The notes beneath the pieces were generated by a model that was not told where the DNA came from, made no database searches, and saw nothing but the letters and a program-made list of their open reading frames with translations. Source: Candidatus Aminicenantota bacterium (lineage in GTDB: Bacteria; Acidobacteriota; Aminicenantia; Aminicenantales; Saccharicenantaceae). Taken from it: 13,572 nt of DNA. The DNA lies in NCBI GenBank assembly GCA_022867105.1, contig JALHVH010000113.1, positions 1 through 13,572 on the forward strand, read 5' to 3'. This document shows, one piece after another, positions 7,559 to 13,572 of this stretch. The position numbers and the translations under genes were made by a program. The first letter of the stretch is position 1, and each line of letters begins with the position of its first letter.

Positions 7559-9655
7559 ATGATAAAGAATCGCGATCTCAGGCTTCTGAGATGCGGTTTC
7601 GTTGCGGCCGCAGTCTGCCTTCTTGTCCTTATGACCGGCGTCGCGGGCGCCCAGGACCGGCTGAAGACGATGCCCGGCTACGAGTCCTACCAGAAGATGA
7701 GCAAGGAGATCCCCACGGCCGTCAAGCTGGGGGCTTTGATCGTGACCTGGAAGGACGATGCCAAGTCGTTCGAATACCGGAAGGAAGGCAAGCTCTATCG
7801 TTTTGATGTCGCGACCCGCAAGACGACGGAGATCGGTCCGGCCCCGGTTGAGGCCCCTCGCGGCGGCCACCCGGGCGCCGGTCCGGCCCGCGGCCGACAG
7901 TTCGACTCGGCGGTATCTCCGGACAAGAAGCTCAAGGCCTTCTACCGCGACCGAAACCTCTGGCTGAGCGATGCCGACGGCAAGAACGAGTTCGCCGTGA
8001 CGATCGACGGGAACGAAAAGACGCGGACGAAGAACGGTACCGCGAGCTGGGTCTACGGCGAAGAGCTGGACCAGAGCACGGCCATGTGGTGGTCGCCCGA
8101 CAGCACGAAGATCGCTTACTACCGTTTCGACGAGAGCAAGGTGCCGGATTACTTCCTGCAGATGGACCAGACCAAGCTTTACAGCAAGGCCGATATCGAG
8201 GCCTATCCCAAGGCGGGTGAGCCGAACCCCATCGCCGATATTTTCATATACGATGTGACGGCGAAGACGACGATCAAGGTCGACGTTCGCGACGGGAAAC
8301 CTTTCGACGATGCGGTCGTCGGGCACTACGCCTATCACGTCGTATGGTCGCCCGATGGGAAGGAGTTGCTCTTCAACCGGACCAATCGGCGGCAGAACAT
8401 CCTGGAACTCACGGCTTGCGATCCGGCGACGGGCAAGTGCCGCGTCGTCGTCCGCGACGAGTGGCCGTCGAGCTGGGTCGAAAACAACCCGGAAATGAGG
8501 TTCCTCAAGGACGGCCGGCGCTTCATCTGGCTTTCGGAGCGGAGCGGCTGGAAGAACTATTACCTTTATGAGCTTGGCGGCAAGCTCCTGGCGACCCTCA
8601 CGAACCACCCGTTCGAAGTTACAGGGATTTCGTTGGTTGATGAGAAGGCGGGATGGTTGTATTACACGGCCCGGAGTGGCGACAATCCTATGAAGATTCA
8701 GCTCCACCGGGTTGATCTGAAGGGCAAGAAGGACAAACGGCTGACCGACCCGGCCTTCAATCATACCGTGAACGTGGCACCGAACGGAAAACATTTCGTC
8801 GACGTCGCCCAGACCCATGATGTGCCGCCGGTGACGCGCCTGATGGACGCCTCGGGAAAGGTCGTAGCGGAACTGGCCAAGAGCGACATGACGAAGTTCG
8901 AACAGCTTGGATTCAAGAGCGCCGAACTCCTAAAATTCAAGGCCGCCGACGGTGGCACGGAGCTTTACGGGATGCTCAGCTACCCGTCTCATTTCGATCC
9001 AAACAAGAAATATCCGTTGCTTGTCCGCGTCTATGCCGGCCCGGCCACGAACGGCGCGCGCGAAACGTTCATGACGCCCAATCCGCTTGCGGAATACGGC
9101 TTCCTCATCGCTTCCTTTGACTCGCGGAGCGCCGGCGGCCGCGGCAAGAAGTTCCTTGACGCGATATACCTGCATCTCGGTGTCGTCGAAATGGACGACC
9201 AGGCGGCGGGCGTGAAGTCGCTCGGGGACCGGCCGTACGTGGACAAGGGCCGCGTCGGGATATACGGCACATCGTATGGCGGGTATTCGTCGGCAATGTG
9301 CCTGCTCCGTCACCCGGATGTCTTCGCGGCCGCCTGCGCCCAATCCGCCGTGACGGCGTGGAACCACTATGACAGCATCTATACCGAACGCTACATGTGG
9401 ATCCCTCAGGAGAATAAGGACGGTTACGAAGCCGGCAACGCCATGAAATATGTCAACGATCTCAAGGGCCGGTTGATGGTCTATTACGGAACGGCGGACA
9501 ACAACGTTCATCCGAACAACTCTATGCAGCTCATCCAAGCCCTTCAGAGGGCGGGCAAGAGCTTCGAAGTCCAGGTCGGGCCCGACGCCGGGCATTCTTC
9601 GCTCCGCCAGGACCGGATGATGGAATTCTTCATCGAGAACCTGGTCATGAAATAA
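7559..9655 (+). CDS. Secreted dipeptidyl-peptidase IV-like serine peptidase (S9B)
   Basis: A 698-residue exopeptidase predicted to remove N-terminal dipeptides outside the cytoplasm. Residues 1-31 are a Sec signal peptide (basic start, FVAAAVCLLVLM core, AGA/QD cleavage site). The middle is a beta-propeller with repeated WSPD-type blades; WVYGEEL carries the Glu pair (E168-E169) that in DPP IV holds the substrate amino terminus. The C-terminal alpha/beta hydrolase has the nucleophile S572 in GTSYGGYS, D647 in GTADNNVH and H679 in DAGHSS, so the triad is complete. An upstream in-frame ATG at 7541 has no Shine-Dalgarno, whereas AGAGGAG lies 8 bp before 7559, which decides the start. It has its own promoter and no functional link to its neighbours. 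It probably serves peptide nutrition, by family analogy. Confidence 0.93.
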   Translation: MIKNRDLRLLRCGFVAAAVCLLVLMTGVAGAQDRLKTMPGYESYQKMSKEIPTAVKLGALIVTWKDDAKSFEYRKEGKLYRFDVATRKTTEIGPAPVEAPRGGHPGAGPARGRQFDSAVSPDKKLKAFYRDRNLWLSDADGKNEFAVTIDGNEKTRTKNGTASWVYGEELDQSTAMWWSPDSTKIAYYRFDESKVPDYFLQMDQTKLYSKADIEAYPKAGEPNPIADIFIYDVTAKTTIKVDVRDGKPFDDAVVGHYAYHVVWSPDGKELLFNRTNRRQNILELTACDPATGKCRVVVRDEWPSSWVENNPEMRFLKDGRRFIWLSERSGWKNYYLYELGGKLLATLTNHPFEVTGISLVDEKAGWLYYTARSGDNPMKIQLHRVDLKGKKDKRLTDPAFNHTVNVAPNGKHFVDVAQTHDVPPVTRLMDASGKVVAELAKSDMTKFEQLGFKSAELLKFKAADGGTELYGMLSYPSHFDPNKKYPLLVRVYAGPATNGARETFMTPNPLAEYGFLIASFDSRSAGGRGKKFLDAIYLHLGVVEMDDQAAGVKSLGDRPYVDKGRVGIYGTSYGGYSSAMCLLRHPDVFAAACAQSAVTAWNHYDSIYTERYMWIPQENKDGYEAGNAMKYVNDLKGRLMVYYGTADNNVHPNNSMQLIQALQRAGKSFEVQVGPDAGHSSLRQDRMMEFFIENLVMK

Positions 9656-9745
9656 ACCCCGGCCGGCCGCTCCCGGGCAAAGATCTTCGCGCATGGAATG
9701 GTTTTCGTCCTGAGCATCGGGGGCTGGAAGAGGACAAAAAAAACC

Positions 9746-9774
9746 TTGACAAAAGCCGGAGACGGCCTTATTTT
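9746..9774 (+). promoter_or_regulatory. Candidate lexA promoter
   Basis: A perfect TTGACA at 9746-9751 and TATTTT (4 of 6) at 9769-9774 with a 17-bp spacer. The start would fall near 9781, so the ATG at 9779 would be outside the message and the ATG at 9791 would be used. The direct repeats at 9779-9802 lie on the predicted start, as expected for an autorepressed gene. Confidence 0.5.
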
Positions 9775-9778
9775 ATAA

Positions 9779-9802
9779 ATGGTGAACAAAATGGTAAACA
9801 GA
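9779..9802 (+). repeat. 12-bp direct repeat at the lexA start, candidate LexA operator
   Basis: ATGGTGAACAAA (9779-9790) is followed directly by ATGGTAAACAGA (9791-9802), 10 of 12 bases the same. Each unit holds a TRAACA core (TGAACA at 9783, TAAACA at 9795). The repeat covers both possible start codons and the predicted transcription start. Similar TAGACA cores are repeated before dinB. Confidence 0.45.
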
Positions 9803-10408
9803 ATACGGAAAGAGCTGACGGAAAGGCAGGGCGGGGTCCTCAAGGCCATCGAGGGCTTCGTCCTGGAGCACGGGTTCGCGCCGACGGTCCGGGAGCTGGC
9901 TGGGCTCCTCGGCATCCCCAACCCCTCGGCCGCCTTCAAGCACATGGTGAGTCTGGAACGGAAGGGCTACCTCAGGCGTGAGGGCGGGGAGCTGCGCCTG
10001 GCCGGGCTCCCGACAGCGGGGGAGAACCAGGTCCGGGTGCCGCTGGCCGGCCTCGTTCCGGCGGGCTCGCCGCGCGAGTCATTCGACGTCTCGGGCGAGG
10101 CGATGGACATCCCGGCCTGGATGGTGGGCCGGAAGCGCGGCAACGTCTTCCTCATCCGGGTGGCCGGAAAGAGCATGATCGACGCCTACATCGACGACGG
10201 CGACCACGTGCTCCTGGAGCGGACCGACGCCGTGAACTCGGGTGAGATGGTCGTCGCCCTCCTCGAGGACGGGTCGGTGACGTTGAAGAGGCTTCGGAAG
10301 GAGGACGGGAAGGTCTTCCTCATGCCCGAGAACCCGGCCTTCCAGCCCATCGAGGTCGGCGGAGGAAAGGTTCTCGGCCGGGTCATCGGGGTGCTGAGAA
10401 AATACTAA
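9791..10408 (+). CDS. lexA: LexA-type SOS repressor
   Basis: A self-cleaving SOS repressor, 205 residues from this start (209 from the ATG at 9779). The N-terminal winged helix reads LTERQGGVLKAIEGFVLEHG, then PTVRELAGLLG, then the recognition-helix region IPNPSAAFKHM, which differs from the usual SPSTVHHHL type and suggests a different operator. The C-terminal S24 peptidase has the Ala-Gly cleavage site in VPAGSP (A91-G92), the catalytic Ser in GKSM (S128) and the catalytic Lys in VTLKRL (K166). All parts needed for RecA-stimulated self-cleavage are present. The start at 9791 has GGTGA five bases upstream and fits the predicted promoter; 9779 has no Shine-Dalgarno. It is the first gene of a lexA-dinB-dnaE group, where it probably controls the two polymerases. 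Confidence 0.93.
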   Translation: MVNRIRKELTERQGGVLKAIEGFVLEHGFAPTVRELAGLLGIPNPSAAFKHMVSLERKGYLRREGGELRLAGLPTAGENQVRVPLAGLVPAGSPRESFDVSGEAMDIPAWMVGRKRGNVFLIRVAGKSMIDAYIDDGDHVLLERTDAVNSGEMVVALLEDGSVTLKRLRKEDGKVFLMPENPAFQPIEVGGGKVLGRVIGVLRKY

Positions 10409-10440
10409 TATGAACGCAATAAAAAAAGTTACAACGTATG

Positions 10441-10564
10441 AACGGCACTGAATGCCGTCCTCAAGCCCCCGTAGCGGAGGGGGGACCCGTCGGCTTTTTC
10501 GACGGGGGGAACCGACGGGACTGGTTCCCCGGGGGCCGGGGGAGTGAGGGCGGCTTCAGGCCGC
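10441..10564 (+). other. Structured lexA-dinB intergenic region with competing hairpins
   Basis: At least five stems can be drawn. 10442-10447 pairs with 10453-10458 (loop 5). 10466-10470 (CCCCC) pairs with G-runs from 10479. 10486-10492 pairs with 10500-10506 (loop GCTTTTT). 10506-10513 pairs with 10523-10530 (8 bp). 10550-10554 pairs with 10560-10564. The arm 10486-10493 (CCCGTCGG) can instead pair with 10512-10519 (CCGACGGG), an 8-bp stem that excludes two of the other hairpins. The region lies upstream of the dinB -10 box, so it would be transcribed by read-through from lexA or as a separate RNA. It has no T tract that would mark a simple terminator. It may be an RNA switch, a small RNA or a palindromic repeat element; I cannot assign it to a known family. 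Confidence 0.5.
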
Positions 10565-10592
10565 TTAAAGTCAGATGTCAAACTATTATAAT
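10564..10592 (+). promoter_or_regulatory. Candidate dinB promoter
   Basis: A perfect TATAAT at 10587-10592 with a weak -35 (CTTAAA, 10564-10569) 17 bp upstream. The start would lie near 10599, immediately before the TAGACA repeats. A weak -35 beside a perfect -10 is common in repressible promoters. Confidence 0.5.
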
Positions 10593-10605
10593 GCGTTTGT
10601 ATTAG

Positions 10606-10632
10606 TTAGACAAGCTAGACAGGCTAGACAAG
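10606..10632 (+). repeat. Three tandem 9-bp repeats before dinB, candidate LexA operator
   Basis: The units TTAGACAAG (10606-10614), CTAGACAGG (10615-10623) and CTAGACAAG (10624-10632) each contain TAGACA. They sit between the predicted transcription start and the dinB ATG, a position where a bound repressor would block transcription. The core resembles the TGAACA/TAAACA pair at lexA, though the period is 9 here and 12 there. Confidence 0.55.
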
Positions 10633-10636
10633 AAGC

Positions 10637-11860
10637 ATGAACCGCCGTTACGTCGTCCACGTCGACATCGACGCGTTCTTCGCATCGGTCGAGGTCCTCC
10701 TCGACCCGTCCCTCAAGGGCAAGCCGGTCATCGTCGGCGGCCTGCCCCACGAGAGGGGCGTGGCCTCGACCTGCTCCTACGAGGCCCGCAAATACGGCGT
10801 CCGTTCCGGCATGCCCCTGCGCAAGTGCTTCCAGCTCTGCCCGCGGGGGACCTTCGTCCGCGGTAACTACCGGGTCTACGAGGCGTTCTCCGAGAAGTTC
10901 TTCCGCGTTCTCCACTCCTACACGCCCGACGTCGAAGAGGCCTCCCTCGACGAGGCCTACCTCGACCTGACTCGCTGCCGGCCGCTCTATCCCTCGTTCA
11001 CCGCGGCGGCCCGGGACATGAAGTGCCGGGTGGAAAAGGAGATGGGGATCACGGTCTCGGTGGGCGCGGCCCCGAACAAGATCATGGCCAAGCTGGCGAC
11101 GCGGATGGCCAAACCGGCCGGGTTCTTCGAGGTCCCGGCGGGCGGGGAGGAGAACTTCCTGCGCGGCCTGGACATCTCGGACCTCCCCGGCATCGGGCCC
11201 AAGGCCCAGGTCGTCCTGCGCATGCTCAACGTCCAGAGGATCGGCGATCTCTGGGGCCTGCCGCGGCCGACCCTCCGCTCGCTCTTCGGTATGGGCGGCG
11301 AGGAGATCTACCTCCAATCGCGCGGCATCGACGCCCGGCCCATCGTCACGCGCTCCAAGCCCAAGTCCGTCTCCCGCGAGACGACCTTTCTCCAGGACCT
11401 CTGGGACGAACGTCTGCTCCTGGCCCACCTGGCCTACCTCTGCGACCGGCTGACCCTGGCCCTGCGCGAGGACCATCTTTACGCCCACGTCATCGAGGTC
11501 AAGGCCCGCTACTCGGACTTCCGGACCGAGATCAAGCGGAGGCTCGTCGTCATGCCGCTCCAGGAGATGGGGAAGATCTACAAGATCGCGGAGGAGCTCT
11601 TCCGGGAGCTCTTCGCCTCGTCGCGGCTGGCCCTCCGGCTCGTCGGCGTCAAGGCCGCGGAGCTTGTCAAGTCGCGGCCGCTCGCCCTCTTCGAGCCGTA
11701 CTCCGAGCGCCAGGAGCGGCTTGGGCAGGCCCTCGACCGGGTGCGCGGCAAGTACGGCTTCGGCTCCATCCTCACCGTGCGGGAGAGGATGCTCGATTCG
11801 GTCTATGACTTCGAGCCGCGGCGGGGCTTCATCCTCAAAACCGCCTCCCTGACGAAGTAA
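10637..11860 (+). CDS. dinB: Y-family translesion DNA polymerase (Pol IV/DinB type)
   Basis: A 407-residue error-prone polymerase that copies past DNA damage. The palm motif HVDIDAFFASVE carries metal ligand D10 and the likely steric-gate F15. SLDEAYLDL carries D105 and E106, so the polymerase site is intact, unlike ImuB proteins, which have lost it. Helix-hairpin-helix DNA binding follows at about 180-220 (DLPGIGPKA), then the little-finger domain (about 240-345). PLALF at 348-352 looks like a sliding-clamp-binding motif, followed by ERLGQALDRVRGKYG. The Shine-Dalgarno (AAGAAG) is weak and touches the TAGACA repeats. The gene lies between lexA and a DnaE polymerase, the place of imuB in known mutagenesis cassettes. 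LexA control is inferred from the repeats in its leader. Confidence 0.93.
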   Translation: MNRRYVVHVDIDAFFASVEVLLDPSLKGKPVIVGGLPHERGVASTCSYEARKYGVRSGMPLRKCFQLCPRGTFVRGNYRVYEAFSEKFFRVLHSYTPDVEEASLDEAYLDLTRCRPLYPSFTAAARDMKCRVEKEMGITVSVGAAPNKIMAKLATRMAKPAGFFEVPAGGEENFLRGLDISDLPGIGPKAQVVLRMLNVQRIGDLWGLPRPTLRSLFGMGGEEIYLQSRGIDARPIVTRSKPKSVSRETTFLQDLWDERLLLAHLAYLCDRLTLALREDHLYAHVIEVKARYSDFRTEIKRRLVVMPLQEMGKIYKIAEELFRELFASSRLALRLVGVKAAELVKSRPLALFEPYSERQERLGQALDRVRGKYGFGSILTVRERMLDSVYDFEPRRGFILKTASLTK

Positions 11861-11934
11861 GCGAGGGATTCCACTTTTGTCGTGATGATCATGATGGACG
11901 TATCGACACTCGAAGGCGGGAAGGGAATGTGATC

Positions 11935-13572
11935 ATGTTCGTTCCCCTGCGCGTGCATTCCGTTTTCAGCAAGGGCAAGGGCGGCCTGACCGTCGCGGAG
12001 GCCGCGTCCTGGGCCGCGGAGAGAGGTCTCCCGGCAGCCGCCCTCACGGACATCGGCAATTTCTACGGCTGGGGGAAGTGGAAGAGGGCCGCGGCCGGGG
12101 CGGGGATCAAGCCTGTTTTCGGCTGTGAGCTCGAGATCGGGGGGAGGAGGTTCGTGTTCCTGGTGAAGAGCCGGGAAGGATACTGGAATCTTATGGAGGC
12201 CTTCAACCGGAAAGAGTTCCACCGCGCCGACGGGCTGGTCGCGCTCTACCTCCCCGGGGGAAACGGGGCAGGGGCGAACGGCGGGGTCGGCGCCGTCGGG
12301 AGGGGCGCTCCAGACGGCAGGAACGGAGAGAAGCGAAGTGCCGGGTCCGGTGCCGGGAGCGTGAACGGGAGAAAAGGCGGCGGGGGAGGAGACGCGGTCG
12401 CGGCAGACGGGATTGATGAGATCGGCCTTCCCGAAGTCCTGCGTGCTTCCGGCGACCTCTACATAGGCGCTGACTTCTCGAACTTCCGGACCGCGTTCGC
12501 CCAGGCCCGCTCGTCCGGCCTGCCCCTCGTCTGGGCCAACCCGCTCAAGTTCACCAGGAGCCCGGAGCGGCTCATCCTCCTTCATGCCATCGAGAAGAAG
12601 GTCCCTTTCCCGCCGGAACGCGAAAAGCTCGCCCCAAAGATCGGCCTCTTCGGCCCGGACCAGGAGGCTTTGGCCGTCCGGCGGTTCGGCGCGGAAGCGA
12701 AGGAGGCCCTCAAGCGCACGTTCGAGGCTGCCGAGAGATGCGCCTTCGTCTTCGAGGACATCGTGCCCCACCTTTCCACGGACATTTTTCCCAAGACCCT
12801 GCGCGAGACGGTCATGGCCCGGCTGACCGCGGCCAAGGACCTCTCCTGGAAAGAGCGCCAGCGAGCCCGCCGCGAACTTGGCGTCGTCGAAAGCTCCGGC
12901 TTCGGGCCGTACTTCCTCATCGTCCACGACGTCGTCGAGTTCGCCCGCCGCCGCGGCATCCTCCACAACCTGCGCGGCTCCGGCGCCTCGTCCTACCTGG
13001 CCTACCTCCTCGGCGTCTCCCACGTCAGCCCCATCGAGTTCGACCTCTACTTCGAGCGCTTCCTGAACAAGGGCCGGCCCGACCCGCCCGATATCGACAT
13101 TGACTTCGACTCGCGGCGCCGGGACGAGGTCCTGGCCTACGTCCTCGAACGGTACGGCCGCGGCAGGACGGGGGCGGCCTTCGTCTGCAGCCTGAAGAAT
13201 TTCGGCGCCCGCTCCGCCCTTTATGAGACCGCCCGGGCCTTCGGCGTCCCGCCGGACGAAGCTCGTTCCATGACGAAGCGCGTCCCCTTCTTCGCGGAGC
13301 CCGATTTCCTGAGGAGGGACGCGCCCGCCTCGGGCTACCTCGATGTCTGGAAGCTGGCCGCCGAGCTGGACCACGTCTACGCCGAGATCTCGCTCCACGT
13401 GGGCGGTGTCATCCTGACACCCGCGCCGGTCGAACGCTACCTGCCGCTCGAGGAGTCGGCCAAGGGGCTCCTGATGTGCCACTTCGACAAGAACGTCGTC
13501 GAGGACCTCCGGCTCATCAAGCTTGACCTCCTTTCGGTGAGGGGTCTGGCCGCGATCTCGGAGACGAAGGAG
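11935..13572 (+). CDS. dnaE: DnaE-family DNA polymerase (PHP domain), probably the accessory copy of an SOS cassette; 3' end missing
   Basis: The first 546 residues of a C-family polymerase alpha subunit, open to the window end. The N-terminal PHP domain has VPLRVHSVFS (3-12) and AALTDIGNFYG (35-45): the usual HxH is RVH and TDH is TDI, so its metal site looks dead, as in E. coli DnaE. Residues about 107-160 are a Gly/Ala/Arg/Asn-rich low-complexity insert not usual for the family. The palm follows with LRGSGASSYLAYLLG (346-360), PPDIDIDFDSRRRDE (384-398) giving D386 and D388, and KLDLLSVRGL (529-538) giving the third aspartate D531. AAGGGA lies 8 bp before the ATG. It begins 74 bp after dinB on the same strand, so it may serve as the DnaE2-like partner; replicative DnaE cannot be excluded without the C-terminus. 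Confidence 0.87.
   Translation, partial: MFVPLRVHSVFSKGKGGLTVAEAASWAAERGLPAAALTDIGNFYGWGKWKRAAAGAGIKPVFGCELEIGGRRFVFLVKSREGYWNLMEAFNRKEFHRADGLVALYLPGGNGAGANGGVGAVGRGAPDGRNGEKRSAGSGAGSVNGRKGGGGGDAVAADGIDEIGLPEVLRASGDLYIGADFSNFRTAFAQARSSGLPLVWANPLKFTRSPERLILLHAIEKKVPFPPEREKLAPKIGLFGPDQEALAVRRFGAEAKEALKRTFEAAERCAFVFEDIVPHLSTDIFPKTLRETVMARLTAAKDLSWKERQRARRELGVVESSGFGPYFLIVHDVVEFARRRGILHNLRGSGASSYLAYLLGVSHVSPIEFDLYFERFLNKGRPDPPDIDIDFDSRRRDEVLAYVLERYGRGRTGAAFVCSLKNFGARSALYETARAFGVPPDEARSMTKRVPFFAEPDFLRRDAPASGYLDVWKLAAELDHVYAEISLHVGGVILTPAPVERYLPLEESAKGLLMCHFDKNVVEDLRLIKLDLLSVRGLAAISETKE

Noticed and set aside
5668..8818. Two long minus-strand frames (5668-7149 and 7535-8818)
   Set aside because: They oppose the kinase and the peptidase, whose catalytic motifs are intact, and carry only Arg/Gly/His-rich shadow sequence.
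10486..10506. Hairpin with a T5 loop as the lexA terminator
   Set aside because: The T run is in the loop, not after the stem, so it would not act as a normal intrinsic terminator.
11803..13482. 559-codon minus-strand open frame opposite the DnaE gene
   Set aside because: The plus-strand frame has clear C-family polymerase motifs and a good Shine-Dalgarno; the minus frame has none and is a codon-bias shadow.
1..13572. CRISPR arrays, tRNA or rRNA genes, insertion sequences
   Set aside because: No regularly spaced repeats with unique spacers, no tRNA- or rRNA-like stretch and no transposase-like frame or terminal inverted repeat was seen.

Overview
The window is GC-rich bacterial DNA (roughly 60% or more by eye) with sigma70-type promoters, dense genes and strong Shine-Dalgarno sites. 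A zinc-ribbon Ser/Thr kinase, an FHA-GAF cyclase, a secreted DPP IV-type peptidase and a LexA-controlled polymerase cassette together look like the Acidobacteriota / Candidatus Aminicenantes group. That assignment is inferred from gene style only; no rRNA or marker gene is present.

Layout. (1) 1-1628, minus strand: a winged-helix/MNT nucleotidyltransferase, a HEPN protein one base downstream, then an HtrA-like secreted serine protease cut by the left edge. A consensus promoter with a 20-bp direct repeat drives this strand. (2) 1629-3780, plus strand: an inverted-repeat-rich leader and a PAS-GGDEF-EAL protein for cyclic-di-GMP turnover. (3) 3781-7371: a promoter and a two-gene operon of an FHA-GAF-class III adenylate cyclase and a membrane Ser/Thr kinase with an N-terminal zinc ribbon. 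(4) 7372-9655: a near-consensus promoter and a secreted S9B dipeptidyl-peptidase IV-like enzyme. (5) 9656-13572: lexA, a highly structured intergenic region, a Y-family polymerase (dinB) and a DnaE-family polymerase running off the right edge.

How the genes work together. Regions 2 and 3 place cyclic-di-GMP and cAMP signalling side by side, and the kinase probably phosphorylates a protein read by the FHA domain of the cyclase. Region 5 resembles the known lexA-imuA-imuB-dnaE2 mutagenesis cassettes. It differs in having no imuA, a Y-family polymerase that keeps its catalytic residues, and a DnaE whose PHP metal site is degraded. The promoters of lexA and dinB share short direct repeats (consensus TRRACA) that could be an unusual LexA operator. 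The DNA between them has mutually exclusive hairpins. This cassette, with its repeats and switch-like spacer, is the best candidate for something undescribed. The HTH-MNT/HEPN pair is the second.
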